Assembly (NCBI RefSeq): GCF_003569745.1
Contig: NZ_AP018498.1
Location: 3,778,047-3,842,046, forward strand
DNA from: Altererythrobacter sp. B11
GTDB lineage: Bacteria; Pseudomonadota; Alphaproteobacteria; Sphingomonadales; Sphingomonadaceae
Direction: 5' to 3'
DNA length: 64,000 bases
Below are positions 45,913-55,572 of this stretch, piece after piece (the stretch's first letter is position 1; every line of letters starts with the position of its first letter). The notes under the pieces were generated by a model. The model saw only the letters and a program-made list of their open reading frames with translations. It had not been told where the DNA came from and made no database searches. The translations under genes were made by a program, and so were the position numbers.

Positions 45913-48087
45913 TTGCCCAAATCGACCCTGCTGATCGCATCGGCCCTCGGCGCCCTGGCGCTCGGCGGCTGCACCACCGCCAGCGAAGGAGCCACCGGAA
46001 TGGCCAGCGCCTCCTCCACCCCGCCGGCGGATGTGCCGCCCGCCACCGGTGTGTTCGCCGCACGCTCCACCCTGCCGTTCCACGCGCCCGATTTCAGCCG
46101 CATCGCCGCGGAGGATTTCGGCCCCGGCTTCGAGCAGGGGATGCGCATCCAGCAGGCCGAATGGGACGCGATCGCCGCCAATCCCGAGCCGCCGAGCTTC
46201 TCCAACACGATCGTGGCGCTGGAACGCTCCGGCCGCATGCTCTCTCGCGTGGGCACCGCCTTCAACGTGCTGACCGGCTCCGTCACCAATGACGCGCTGG
46301 ATGCGATCGACAGCAAATATTCCCCGCAGCTCGCCGCCCATCGCGACGCGCTGTTCCTCAACGATGCGATCTTCGCCCGGGTGAAGGCGGTGTATGACAA
46401 CCGCGCCGCGATGAGCATGACGCCCGAAGACGCGAAGCTGCTGGAGGAAACCTACAAGAACTTTGTCCACGCCGGCGCCCAGCTTTCGCCCGAGGCCAAG
46501 GCCCAGCTGCGCGAGATCAACACGCGCCTGTCGGCGCTCAGCACCAGCTTTTCGCAGCAGCTGACCGAAGCGACCAAGGAAGGCGCGCTGGTGGTGGACA
46601 GCCGCGAGGCGCTGGCCGGGCTGAGCGAGGCGGAGATTGCCGCCGCCGCCAAGGCCGCGCGCGAACGCGGGCTGGAGGGCAAGTTCGTGCTGCCCCTGCA
46701 GAACACCACGCAGCAGCCGCTGCTCGCCTCGCTCGACAATCGCGCAACGCGCAAGGCGCTGTATGAGGCGAGCTGGAACCGCGCCCTGTCCGGCGCCAAC
46801 GACACGCGCCCGCTGGTGAAGGAAATGGCTGCCCTGCGTGCGCGCAAGGCAGCCCTCTTCGGCGATCCCGATTTCGCCGAATATCAGATGTATGACAGCA
46901 TGGCCGAAAAGCCCGAAGTGGCAATCAAGTTCATGCAGGGCCTCGCCGGCCCCACCGCCGCGACGCAGGAAAAGGAAGCGGCGCGCATCAACGCCCTCAT
47001 CAAGGCCGAAGGCGGCAATTTCACCGTGCAGCCGTGGGATTGGGATTACTACGCCGCCAAGGTGCGCCAGGCGGATTACGATTACGACGAAAACCAGCTG
47101 AAGCAGTATTTCCAGGTCGATCGCGTGCTGGAAGACGGCGTGTTCTTCGCCGCCAACAAGCTCTACGGGCTGACCTTCAAGAAGCGTACCGACATCCCCG
47201 TGTGGGACAAGACGGTGTCGGTCTATACCGTCTATGACAAGGATGGGTCGGAGCTGGCACTGTTCTATTTCGATCCCTACGCCCGCGACAACAAGCAGGG
47301 CGGCGCGTGGATGTCGAACCTGGTCGATCAGTCGCGCCTGTTCGATGAAAAGCCGGTGATCTACAACGTGCTGAACATCCCGCCGCCGGCCGAGGGCGCG
47401 CCGGCGCTGGTGAGCTTCGACAATGTCGAGACCATGTTCCACGAATTCGGCCATGCGCTGCACGGCATGTTCGCCGATCAGCAATATCCCTCGCTCTCCG
47501 GCACGGCAGTGGCACGCGATTTCGTGGAATTCCCCTCGCAGGCGAACGAGAAATGGGCGGTGGAGCCCAGCGTCCTCGCCAATTACGCCAAGCACTACCA
47601 GACGGGTGAGCCGATTCCGGCCGCGCTGCTGAAGAAGGTGCAGGCGGCGCAGACCTTTAACCAGGGCTATGCGCTGGGCGAAACGCTGGCCGCGGCCATG
47701 CTGGACATGCGCTGGCACGATCTGCCCGAAGGCCAGACGCCCACCGATGTCACCGGGTTCGAAGCGCAGGCGCTGGCGGGCACCGGCCTCCACACCGATA
47801 TCGTGCCGCCGCGCTATCGCACCAGCTATTTCCGCCATATCTGGGCCAGCGGCTATGCCGCGGGCTATTATGCCTATCTGTGGACCGAAATGCTTGCCGC
47901 CGACACGGGCGAATGGTTCGAGGCCAATGGCGGCCTGACCCGCGCCAATGGCGACAAGTTCCGGCAGGTCATCCTCTCGCGCGGGGGCACGCTGGACTAT
48001 AATGACGCGTTCCGCGAGCTGACCGGGCAGGACCCGCAGGTCGCCCCGCTGCTGCGCAAGCGTGGGATGCTGCCTGCGGGGCAGTAA
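45913..48087 (+). CDS. M3 family metallopeptidase, Dcp-like dipeptidyl carboxypeptidase lipoprotein
   Basis: 724 residues. N-terminal lipobox signal (LIASALGALALGGCTT) means an envelope lipoprotein. The zinc site HEFGHALHG lies near residue 515, in the ETMFHEFGHALHGMFADQ context of M3 peptidases, followed by ARDFVEFPSQANEKWA and the substrate loop GTGLHTDIVPPRYRTSYFRHIW (in pieces). It trims dipeptides from the C-termini of peptides. The TTG at 45913 is taken as start because AGGAG lies eight bases upstream and gives a full signal peptide. Confidence 0.92.
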   Translation: MPKSTLLIASALGALALGGCTTASEGATGMASASSTPPADVPPATGVFAARSTLPFHAPDFSRIAAEDFGPGFEQGMRIQQAEWDAIAANPEPPSFSNTIVALERSGRMLSRVGTAFNVLTGSVTNDALDAIDSKYSPQLAAHRDALFLNDAIFARVKAVYDNRAAMSMTPEDAKLLEETYKNFVHAGAQLSPEAKAQLREINTRLSALSTSFSQQLTEATKEGALVVDSREALAGLSEAEIAAAAKAARERGLEGKFVLPLQNTTQQPLLASLDNRATRKALYEASWNRALSGANDTRPLVKEMAALRARKAALFGDPDFAEYQMYDSMAEKPEVAIKFMQGLAGPTAATQEKEAARINALIKAEGGNFTVQPWDWDYYAAKVRQADYDYDENQLKQYFQVDRVLEDGVFFAANKLYGLTFKKRTDIPVWDKTVSVYTVYDKDGSELALFYFDPYARDNKQGGAWMSNLVDQSRLFDEKPVIYNVLNIPPPAEGAPALVSFDNVETMFHEFGHALHGMFADQQYPSLSGTAVARDFVEFPSQANEKWAVEPSVLANYAKHYQTGEPIPAALLKKVQAAQTFNQGYALGETLAAAMLDMRWHDLPEGQTPTDVTGFEAQALAGTGLHTDIVPPRYRTSYFRHIWASGYAAGYYAYLWTEMLAADTGEWFEANGGLTRANGDKFRQVILSRGGTLDYNDAFRELTGQDPQVAPLLRKRGMLPAGQ

Positions 48088-48458
48088 GCGGGCAATGATG
48101 GAAGGGGGGGGAGCGTGGCCGCCCCCGCCTTCTCCCACCCCGCTCATGCTGAGCCTGTCGAAGCATGCGTACCAACCCCTCCCCCGCCGCAAACCTCGAG
48201 CACGTCCTTCGACAGGCTCAGGACGAGCGGGGGATGAAATAGGTTGAGGAGGGTGCTGCTCCGCCCCCTTCGTCATCCCCGCGCAGGCGGGGATCCAGGG
48301 CGGTTATCGCCGGCGTCCCAATGGATTCCCGCCTTCGCGGGAATGACGACGTGAGTGAAATACCGGGGCAATGACGAGGTAAGTGGCCGCTGAAGATCAC
48401 GGCGGGAGCGCACCTTCCCCCCACACCCGGTCATGCTGAGCCTGTCGAAGCATGCGCG
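48088..48458. other. Non-coding, second field of REP-like palindromes
   Basis: No gene seen. Contains type B repeats at 48141-48169 (CATGCTGAGCCTGTCGAAGC form), 48203-48230 (inverted) and about 48431-48457, and type A repeats at 48271-48298 (inverted) and 48322-48348. Same two families as at 42994-43251. Confidence 0.8.
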
Positions 48459-49019
48459 CTACGCCGCGCGCTTCAGCACCAGATAGAGTGCGCCCTCGCC
48501 GCCGTGGCGGCGGTGGGCCTTGCGGATGGCGGCAATGTTCGACGCGTGGGGCCCGGCAGCCAGCCAGTCGAGGATCTGCGCGCGGATCGCGCCGCGGCGC
48601 TCGCTGCGGTCGGCCGAGTCCATCGGACGCGGGCGGCCGGTCACCACCAGCACCAGCCGCGCGCCCATCGCCCTCGCCTGCGCAAGCCCCATGTCCAGCC
48701 GGCGATGCGCCGCTTCCAGCGTGTGGCCGTGGAGGTCGAGCGTGAAATCGGGATCGAGCGCGGCGCGGTTCAGCCGCCGGTCCCAATGCGAATCGAGCCC
48801 GGGCGATGGCGGCGGGGAGGGCAGTGGCGGGACGACGCGCGGCGCGGGCACCCGCCCCTTCGGCGCGCGCTTTGCCACGGGCGCAGCGGCGACGGGCGTG
48901 GGCGGCGGAGCGGGCGGGGCCGGCGGTGCGGTGCGGCGGCCCTTCAGCGGCGTGACGCTTTGCGCCACCCGCGCCCACAAGGCCGCTTCCTCGGCGCTGA
49001 GCCCGCGGGGCGGCTTCAC
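48459..49019 (-). CDS. Smr domain protein
   Basis: 186 residues. A Pro/Ala-rich linker (APPAPPAPPPTPVAAAPVAKR) precedes the Smr domain: FTLDLHGHTLEAAHRRLDMGLAQARAMG with the LDLHG motif, LVVTGRP, and GALYLVLKRA at the end. The TGxG motif is altered to TGRP, which is common in the short alphaproteobacterial group. Smr domains bind or cut nucleic acids; cellular role unknown. GTG start at 49019 overlaps the mltA stop (GTGA). Confidence 0.88.
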   Translation of the reverse strand: MKPPRGLSAEEAALWARVAQSVTPLKGRRTAPPAPPAPPPTPVAAAPVAKRAPKGRVPAPRVVPPLPSPPPSPGLDSHWDRRLNRAALDPDFTLDLHGHTLEAAHRRLDMGLAQARAMGARLVLVVTGRPRPMDSADRSERRGAIRAQILDWLAAGPHASNIAAIRKAHRRHGGEGALYLVLKRAA

Positions 49020-50230
49020 CGCGTGCCCAGCCGGGCCAGCGTTCCTTTCGGCAGCAGCAGCAGCGCCGTGCCCCGCCCGCTCATGCCCCCGGCGATGCGG
49101 CGTGCATCCTCGCCCGCGCCCCAGAAGCTGTCGAATCGGTTCGGCCCCTTGATCGCACCGCCGGTGTCCTGTGCGATCCACACCCCATCGAGTTCGGGCC
49201 GGTCGGCCGTGAGATAGACCGGCGCGCCCAGCGGCACGAATCGCGGATCGGCCGCCACGGAGCTGCCCGGCCGCACCGGAACCTCCAGCGCGCCCAGCGG
49301 GCCGTCACCGGTGAGCACGCGGAAGAACACCCAGCTTTCGTTCTCGCGCATCAGCGCGCGCCCTTCCGCCGGATGTTCGCGGATATATTGCATAATGCCT
49401 TGCATGGAGCCGGCATATTGCCCCGGCCCATCGCCGATCAGCCCGCGCTCGCGCATCACGCCGCCGATGCCGGTGTAGGCCCGGCCGTTCTGCCCGGCGT
49501 AGCCGATGCGGATCACTTCCCCCTCGGGCGTGCGGAGGCGGCCGGAGCCCTGCACCTGCAGGAAGAAGAACTCCACCGGGTCCGCCACCCAGGCGATTTC
49601 CAGCCCGCGCCCCGCCAGTGCGCCGTCCTCTATCTCGGCGCGGGTATAGTAAGGGATGAAATTGCCGCTTTCATCGAAGCGCCCCAGCGGCGGATTGCCG
49701 GTGCGCTCGGCCTCCGGCACCGACTGCGGCCAGGCCCGCACCAGATCGCCCGGCAGGCCATAGACGGGCACTTCGAAGCCCGGCCGCCGATCACGCGAGC
49801 CGGCGATCTCCGGTTCGAAATAGCCGGTCACGAAGCTGCGGCCGTCGCCCACGCGGGCGGCTTCGAACCAGGTTTCGAAGAAGCGCGGGGCATCGGCGAC
49901 GGGCCATGTCGCGGCCGCCGTGCAGGCCGGGCGCCAGTCTTCCCCGGTGGTCAGCCCGCTGGCATCGGTGCGGCGCAGAAGCCGGGGGCAGCTTTCGATG
50001 AAGGAGGCCAAGGCATCCCGTGCATCATCCGGGGCAAAGCGTAACTCGCGGATCGCCGGGCCGGGATAAACACCCGCCTCGCGCGCCGTGGAGGGTGCAG
50101 GCGCTTCCGGCTGTTCGATTCGCGGGACCAGCGGCCCGCAGGCCGCGATCAGGCAGAGACTCGCCAGGACTGCGAGGGCGCGCGGCAGGCCCTGCCAGCC
50201 GGGCTGCTGCCCCGGCACCCGCCCGTGCAC
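49016..50230 (-). CDS. mltA: Membrane-bound lytic murein transglycosylase A
   Basis: 404 residues. Lipoprotein signal with lipobox LIAACG. MltA domain: FVTGYFEPEIAGSR, FEVPVYGLPGDLV, IPYYTRAEIEDGALAG, IAWVADPVEFFFLQVQGSGRL, and the C-terminal 3D barrel with LDGVWIAQDTGGAIKGPNRFD carrying the catalytic Asp (IAQDTG). Cleaves glycan strands in the periplasm to 1,6-anhydro products. GTG start 3 bp after the Tim44-like stop; mltA sits between Tim44-like and smr genes, a common alphaproteobacterial order. Confidence 0.95.
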   Translation of the reverse strand: MHGRVPGQQPGWQGLPRALAVLASLCLIAACGPLVPRIEQPEAPAPSTAREAGVYPGPAIRELRFAPDDARDALASFIESCPRLLRRTDASGLTTGEDWRPACTAAATWPVADAPRFFETWFEAARVGDGRSFVTGYFEPEIAGSRDRRPGFEVPVYGLPGDLVRAWPQSVPEAERTGNPPLGRFDESGNFIPYYTRAEIEDGALAGRGLEIAWVADPVEFFFLQVQGSGRLRTPEGEVIRIGYAGQNGRAYTGIGGVMRERGLIGDGPGQYAGSMQGIMQYIREHPAEGRALMRENESWVFFRVLTGDGPLGALEVPVRPGSSVAADPRFVPLGAPVYLTADRPELDGVWIAQDTGGAIKGPNRFDSFWGAGEDARRIAGGMSGRGTALLLLPKGTLARLGTR

Positions 50231-50233
50231 GGA

Positions 50234-50890
50234 TCAGTCTTCGTCGGTTTCGTCGAGGATCCAGTCCGGCGCGCTGCTGCCGACATCGCGCGAGAAGGTC
50301 CAGATGTCGCGGCTTTCGATCGCGTCATTCAGCGAACCGGCGATGACCGTGCCATCCTTGTCGCGGGTGACGGCGGCGATATCGGCCAGGAAGCGCACGG
50401 AAATGCGCGCGGTGCGGCCATCCATGCCGGCAGCCTGCAGCGTCGCGTCCTCGATCCGGACCAGCCGGTTGTCGAGCGTCTCGCCGGCGGCCACGCGAGC
50501 ATCGATCGCATCCGCAAAGCTTTGATAAACATCGGAATCACACAGCTGGCGCAGCGTTTCCTTGTCCCCCGACCAGAAGGCTTCGAGGATCATCGCATAG
50601 GCCGACTTGGCGCCTTCAAGGAACGGCAGCAGGTCGAACCGGCGGTCGGCCGTGGCGATTTCACGCAGGCCCTGCTCCACCGCCGGCGGGAAGCCGGCCA
50701 TGTCGCGGCTGGGCCGCAGCGGTTCGGGCAGCGGCGCCGGAGTGGCGCGCGGCGTGCTGCCACCTTCGCTGCGTTCGAAGCGCGTCGGCACCGGCTCTTC
50801 CTCATGCTCCGCCCTGCGCCCGAGGACGGAATAGAGCCTCAAGCCCAGGAAGGCTGCGATCATGGCCAGGATGACGATTTCGATGATCAC
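50234..50890 (-). CDS. Tim44-like (TimA) domain protein
   Basis: 218 residues. One N-terminal membrane helix (IIEIVILAMIAAFLGLRLYSVLG), a Pro-rich linker, then the Tim44-like domain (FLEGAKSAYAMILEAFWSGDKETLRQLCD ... WTFSRDVGSSAPDWILDET), where the end is the family signature. Relatives of the mitochondrial import motor subunit Tim44; the bacterial TimA function is not settled. GTG start. Divergent from secB, whose product works in protein export. Confidence 0.9.
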   Translation of the reverse strand: MIIEIVILAMIAAFLGLRLYSVLGRRAEHEEEPVPTRFERSEGGSTPRATPAPLPEPLRPSRDMAGFPPAVEQGLREIATADRRFDLLPFLEGAKSAYAMILEAFWSGDKETLRQLCDSDVYQSFADAIDARVAAGETLDNRLVRIEDATLQAAGMDGRTARISVRFLADIAAVTRDKDGTVIAGSLNDAIESRDIWTFSRDVGSSAPDWILDETDED

Positions 50891-51124
50891 GTGTTTGTCC
50901 CGATTTCTGCCCGCACTTCATATCCCGCGAAGGGTTCACAGCGGATGAATATCTATCGTGCCCCAAATAGGGTGCGATTTCAAATGAACAACGCGCGAAG
51001 CCACGCGGCGCTCCTTTGTCCCCCCAAGCTTTCGGCGCAGCGTTGCGGGGCGGCCATGCCGGTGCTAGGCGCGCGGGCCTGTGCAACCGGGCGCCCGCCG
51101 CCCGCCTGATCCGAGAGAATGAAC

Positions 51125-51652
51125 ATGGCCGAACAGGGCGACGTCCTCAGCAATCTCGGCGCCGATGGCGCCGCCAAGGGCAATGGTGCCGATACCCAGC
51201 CGGTGGCCGGCCTGCTGTCGCAATATGTGAAGGACCTCTCGGTCGAGAACCCGAAGGCGCCGGAAAGCTTCCAGTGGACCGAGCAGCCGCAGCTGGACGT
51301 GCAGTTCAACATCAGCGCGCGCACCATCAATGACGAGCTGTCCGAGGTGGAGCTGAAGATCACCGCCAATGCGCGCACCAGCCAGGGCACGACGTATATC
51401 GTCGAACTGACCTATGCCGGCGTGCTGGGCATGCGCAACATGCCCGAAGACCAGAAGCACGCCTTCACCTTCGCCGAAGCGCCGCGCATCCTGTTCCCCT
51501 TCGCGCGCCGCGTGATCGCCGATGCGGTGCGCGATGCGGGCTTTGCCCCGCTGCTGCTCGATCCCATCGATTTCAACGGGCTGTATGTGCAGCAGCTGCA
51601 GCAGCGCCAGGCGGACGAGGCAGCAATGGCCACCCCGGCGGGCGAGGCCTGA
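51125..51652 (+). CDS. secB: Protein-export chaperone SecB
   Basis: 175 residues. Holds preproteins unfolded and delivers them to SecA. The core QYVKDLSVENPKAPESFQW is the family signature, with GTTYIVELTYAGVLGMRNMPED and ILFPFARRVIADAVRDAGFAPLLLDPIDF (in pieces) following. N- and C-terminal Gly/Ala-rich tails. ATG at 51125 is better placed than 51119 relative to GAGAG. Followed by murJ and trpS on the same strand. Confidence 0.97.
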   Translation: MAEQGDVLSNLGADGAAKGNGADTQPVAGLLSQYVKDLSVENPKAPESFQWTEQPQLDVQFNISARTINDELSEVELKITANARTSQGTTYIVELTYAGVLGMRNMPEDQKHAFTFAEAPRILFPFARRVIADAVRDAGFAPLLLDPIDFNGLYVQQLQQRQADEAAMATPAGEA

Positions 51653-51679
51653 TCGCCAGCGGCGGCTGAGGTTCGGCCC

Positions 51680-53269
51680 ATGAGCCTCGTCAGAAATGTC
51701 GGCACGATCGGCGGGCTTACCGCGCTCAGCCGCGTATTCGGCTTCGTGCGCGACATGCTGCTGGCGCGGGTGCTGGGCGCGGGGCTGGCGGCGGACGCCT
51801 TCCAGCTCGCCTTCATCCTGCCCAACACCTTCCGCCGCCTGTTTGCGGAAGGGGCCTTCTCCGTCGCCTTCGTGCCGATGTACACGCGCCATCTCGCCGC
51901 CGAGGGCGAGGATGCGGCGGACAAATTCGCGACGGACGTGCTGGCGGTGTTCGTGTGGGTGCTGCTGGGCTTTTCGGCCGTGGCCATGCTGGCCATGCCC
52001 GGGATCGTGTGGCTGCTCGCCAGCGATTTCAAGGAAATCCCCGGCAAGTTCGAACTGGCGGTGACGCTGAGCCGGATCACCTTCCCCTATCTGGCGCTGG
52101 TGAGCCTGGTCGCCATGCTCTCCGGCCTGCTGAACGCGCATTCGAAATTCGCCCCCGGCGCCTTCGTGCCGGTGCTGCTGAACATCGTGCTGCTGATCGG
52201 CATCGGCACGGGCTATGTCCTGCGGCAGGAAACCGGCAGCGACGTGACCGTGGCCTATTCGCTGGCGGTGGCGGTGGCATGCTCGGGCGTGGCGCAGCTG
52301 GCCTATATGGCCTGGGCCACGCGGCGGGCGGGCGTGCGGCTGAAGCTGACGGTGCCGGCCTTCACGCCCGAAGTGAAGCGGCTGGCCATGCTGATCCTGC
52401 CGGCCACCTTCGGCGCGGGCGTCTATCAGGTGAGCCAGTTCGTCGACACCTTCTTCGCCACCAGCCTGCGGCAGGGCTCGCTGACCCTGCTGAAATATGC
52501 CGACCGGCTGAACCAGATGCCGCTGGGCATCGTGGGCATTGCGCTGGGCACCGCCATCCTCCCCATGCTCGCCCGCCACATCCAGAGCGACGACAAGCGC
52601 GAGGCGCAGCGGCTGCAGACCAATGCGGTGGAGATCGCCCTGCTGCTGACGCTACCCGCCGCGGTGGCGCTGGCGATCTGCGCGCCGGCCTTCGTCTCCG
52701 CCTTCTTCGTGGGCGGCAAGATGACGGCGGCGGACGGCGCCATCATGGCGGAGATCGTGGTGGCGCTGGTGGCGGGCCTGCCCTCCTACGTGCTGGTCAA
52801 GGTGTTCCAGCCGGCCTTCTTCAGCCGCGAGGATACGCGCACCCCGGTGTGGATCGCGGCGGGCGCGCTGATCGTGAACATCGCCATCAATTTCTACGTC
52901 GTGCCGCGCTATGGCATCGTCGGTCTGGCCGCAGCGACGGCCTTCACCTCCACGCTCAACGTGCTGATGCTCTATGCCATTCTGCACCGTCGCCGCTGGT
53001 ATCACGCCACGGCGCGGTTGGGCGGCAAGGTGTTGCGCCAGCTGCTCGCCACCGCCGCCATGGGCGCCGCGCTCTACGCCATCCTGCCGCTGATGGCCGA
53101 TCGCTACGGCGCCAGCGCGGCGGAGCGGGCGTGGTCGCTTAGCGTGCTGGTGGGCGTGGGCGCAGTGGTGTTCTTCGCCGCCGCCTATCTGTTCGGCGCG
53201 CTGGACAAGGAACTGCTGTCCCAGCTGCGCCGCCGCCGGCCCGCCAAGCCGGTCGATCTGTCCGAATAG
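51680..53269 (+). CDS. murJ: Lipid II flippase MurJ
   Basis: 529 residues, about 14 membrane helices. MOP-superfamily flippase moving lipid II to the periplasmic face. Signatures: SLVRNVGTIGGLTALSRVFGFVRDMLLARVLG (in pieces), FRRLFAEGAFSVAFVPMY, KYADRLNQMPLGIVGIALGTAILPMLARH and VFQPAFFSREDTRTPV. Arg residues of the central cavity (SRVFGFVRD) are present. Starts 27 bp after secB. Confidence 0.96.
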   Translation: MSLVRNVGTIGGLTALSRVFGFVRDMLLARVLGAGLAADAFQLAFILPNTFRRLFAEGAFSVAFVPMYTRHLAAEGEDAADKFATDVLAVFVWVLLGFSAVAMLAMPGIVWLLASDFKEIPGKFELAVTLSRITFPYLALVSLVAMLSGLLNAHSKFAPGAFVPVLLNIVLLIGIGTGYVLRQETGSDVTVAYSLAVAVACSGVAQLAYMAWATRRAGVRLKLTVPAFTPEVKRLAMLILPATFGAGVYQVSQFVDTFFATSLRQGSLTLLKYADRLNQMPLGIVGIALGTAILPMLARHIQSDDKREAQRLQTNAVEIALLLTLPAAVALAICAPAFVSAFFVGGKMTAADGAIMAEIVVALVAGLPSYVLVKVFQPAFFSREDTRTPVWIAAGALIVNIAINFYVVPRYGIVGLAAATAFTSTLNVLMLYAILHRRRWYHATARLGGKVLRQLLATAAMGAALYAILPLMADRYGASAAERAWSLSVLVGVGAVVFFAAAYLFGALDKELLSQLRRRRPAKPVDLSE

Positions 53270-53502
53270 CCGCCCCGCGCCGCCCCGGGGCTTCCGCGTG
53301 CCGCAAATTGTGATATGCGCCCCGGCGATGGTTCGCACCGCGCCCCTTACGCCCCTGGGCGTCAGCCGCTGGCCGCTCCCCGGCCGGGGGGCCTGGCGAT
53401 GGCGCCGCTCCGCCTCCTGCTGAGGCCAGTTCCCGATCCCTTCCCCGCGCCGGCCATCCGTGCCGCGCGCGATCCACAATGACTTTCCAAGAGGCCATCG
53501 CC

Positions 53503-54519
53503 ATGCGCGTCGTTTCCGGTATCCAGCCCACGGGCTCCCTCCACCTCGGCAATTATCTCGGTGCCATCCGCAATTGGGTGCGGATGCAGGACGGGATGGA
53601 AGAGGGCAGCCAGTGCCTGTTCTTCCTTGCTGATCTCCACGCCATTTCCATGCCGCACGATCCGGCGGAGCTGCGCCGCGCCACGCTGGAAATGGCCGCT
53701 GCGCTGGTCGCCTGCGGGATCGATCCGGATCGCTCCATCCTGTTCAACCAGGCGCAGGTGCCCGCCCATGCGGAGCTGCAATGGCTGCTGAACGGCACCG
53801 CCCGCATGGGCTGGCTGAACCGCATGACGCAGTTCAAGGACAAGTCCGGCAAGAACCGCGAAGGCGCCAGCGTCGCCCTGTTCACCTATCCCGTGCTGCA
53901 GGCGGCCGACGTGCTGCTGTACCAGGCCACGCATGTGCCCGTGGGGGAGGACCAGAAGCAGCATCTGGAGCTGGCGCGCGACATCGCGCAGAAGTTCAAC
54001 AATGATTTCTGCGCCGAGGATGCGCCCGTCTTCACCCTGCCCGATCCGATCATCCCGCCCGATGCGGCCCGGATCATGAGCCTGCGCGACGGCACGGCCA
54101 AGATGAGCAAGTCCGATCCTTCGGACATGAGCCGCGTCAACCTGGCCGACGATGCCGATACGGTGGCGAAGAAGGTGAAGAAGGCCAAGACCGATCCCGA
54201 GCCGTTGCCGTCCGAAGCCGCCGGGCTGGAAGGCCGGCCGGAAGCGCTGAACCTCGTCACCATCTACGCCGCCCTGTCCGACAGCACGGTGGAAGCGGTG
54301 CTGGGGCAGTATGGCGGGCAGGGCTTCGGCGCCTTCAAGCCGGCGCTGGCCGATCTGATGGTGGAAAGCCTGAGCCCGGTGACCGGCCGCTTCACCGAAT
54401 TGCTGCGGGACCGGGAATCGCTCGATGCCATCCTGGCACGCGGCGCGGCGCGGGCGCGCGACATTGCCGGGCCCACGCTGGACGCCACCTATTCCGCGCT
54501 GGGCCTGCTGCGCGGCTGA
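53503..54519 (+). CDS. trpS: Tryptophan-tRNA ligase
   Basis: 338 residues, class I synthetase. [20 protein letters not shown] contains the HIGH-equivalent HLGN, and [12 protein letters not shown] the KMSKS loop; [16 protein letters not shown] is the specificity region. ATG at 53503 has GAGG eight bases upstream and matches the family N-terminus; the ATG at 53479 would add MTFQEAIA. Last gene of the secB-murJ-trpS run, followed by a terminator. Confidence 0.97.
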   Translation: MRVVSGIQPTGSLHLGNYLGAIRNWVRMQDGMEEGSQCLFFLADLHAISMPHDPAELRRATLEMAAALVACGIDPDRSILFNQAQVPAHAELQWLLNGTARMGWLNRMTQFKDKSGKNREGASVALFTYPVLQAADVLLYQATHVPVGEDQKQHLELARDIAQKFNNDFCAEDAPVFTLPDPIIPPDAARIMSLRDGTAKMSKSDPSDMSRVNLADDADTVAKKVKKAKTDPEPLPSEAAGLEGRPEALNLVTIYAALSDSTVEAVLGQYGGQGFGAFKPALADLMVESLSPVTGRFTELLRDRESLDAILARGAARARDIAGPTLDATYSALGLLRG

Positions 54520-54532
54520 CGCACAGGGCGGA

Positions 54533-54562
54533 AGGGCCGGCGGCCAAGGCCGCCGGCCTTTC
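54533..54562 (+). terminator. Intrinsic terminator after trpS
   Basis: GGCCGGCGGCC, AA, GGCCGCCGGCC, then TTTCG: an 11-bp stem and short loop, weak T tract. Confidence 0.75.
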
Positions 54563-54767
54563 GCTCCGTCTCATGGAAAACACGGCAATCCGTTTCGGAT
54601 ACGGAACGGGCGTGCCGGCGGCTGCGTTGTTAACGCACTGAACTGCTTGAGTAATCCTGTTGGGCCTATTCAAGCGCTATTCAGCCCGCCGGGAATATGA
54701 CACGACTCAACATGAAAGCTCCGTTCCACCTTGGACGCGAGCAGTCCAAAGTTCCGGAGTTTACGCC

Positions 54768-55481
54768 ATGAGCAACTTCACCAATGTCGCGCGGGGCCTC
54801 AAACTGGCCGTGGTGACGCTGGCACTGGCGACACTTGCCGCCTGTGCCTCCAGCTTCAACGCCGATGTCTCCCGCTTCCAGAGCCAGCTGCCCGCCCCCG
54901 CCGGCCAGACCTTCGCCGTGGTCGCGGAAGATCCCTCGCTCGCGGGCGGGCTCGAATTCTCGCAATATGCCAGCTACGTTTCGGCGCAGATGCAGGAGCT
55001 GGGCTATACCCCCGGCTCGCCGGACACGGCCAATCTCATCGTCCGCTTCGATTATGGCGTCGATAAGGGGCGTGAGCGGGTGACGAGCACCGGCTTCGGC
55101 TATCGCGATCCCTTCTATTCGCCGTGGTATGGCTATCAGCCGATCGTCTATCGCGGGCGCAACGGGCGGCCCTATGTCTCCTACGTGCCCACCCGCGCCT
55201 GGGGCTACGGCTGGTACGATCCGTTCTTCGGCGGGGGCTATAACGACGTGTCGAGCTACACGATCTACACCAGCGAGATCGATTTGAAGATCGACCAGCG
55301 CGCCACCGGCCAGCGCCTGTTCGAAGGCAAGGCGGAAGCCGTCTCCACCTCCAACCGGCTGCAATATCTGGTGCCCAATCTGGTGGAAGCGATGTTCACC
55401 GACTTCCCCGGCAATTCGGGCGAGACCGTGCGCATCTCGATCAAGCCGGAAAACCAGCCGGTGAAGCGCTCCAGCCGCTGA
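54768..55481 (+). CDS. DUF4136 domain lipoprotein
   Basis: 237 residues. Signal peptide with lipobox LATLAACAS. DUF4136: ADVSRFQSQLPAPAGQTFAVV, DTANLIVRFDYGVDKGRE, an aromatic Gly/Tyr/Pro-rich central stretch (GYRDPFYSPWYGYQP ... YGWYDPFFGGGY), then TSEIDLKIDQRATGQRLFEGKAEAVS. Envelope lipoprotein of unknown function. GGAG lies eight bases upstream of the ATG. Followed by a good terminator. Confidence 0.9.
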   Translation: MSNFTNVARGLKLAVVTLALATLAACASSFNADVSRFQSQLPAPAGQTFAVVAEDPSLAGGLEFSQYASYVSAQMQELGYTPGSPDTANLIVRFDYGVDKGRERVTSTGFGYRDPFYSPWYGYQPIVYRGRNGRPYVSYVPTRAWGYGWYDPFFGGGYNDVSSYTIYTSEIDLKIDQRATGQRLFEGKAEAVSTSNRLQYLVPNLVEAMFTDFPGNSGETVRISIKPENQPVKRSSR

Positions 55482-55506
55482 GGCGCTTTCCGATCCGATA
55501 GCGAAG

Positions 55507-55536
55507 AAGGCGGGCCTGCGAAGGTCCGCCTTTTTT
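55507..55536 (+). terminator. Intrinsic terminator after the DUF4136 gene
   Basis: AAGGCGGGCC, loop TGCGAA, GGTCCGCCTT, then six T: ten-position stem with one G-T pair. Confidence 0.88.
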
Positions 55537-55572
55537 GTATGAGCATGGGCGGGCTGGACGCCCCCGGCCGGT

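Noticed and set aside
45802..48276. An 824-aa minus-strand frame opposite the M3 peptidase
   Set aside because: Antisense shadow; the plus strand carries the full zinc peptidase with HEFGH.
54660..54767. N-terminal extension of the DUF4136 gene from an upstream ATG
   Set aside because: It would bury the lipoprotein signal; the ATG at 54768 has GGAG at the right distance.
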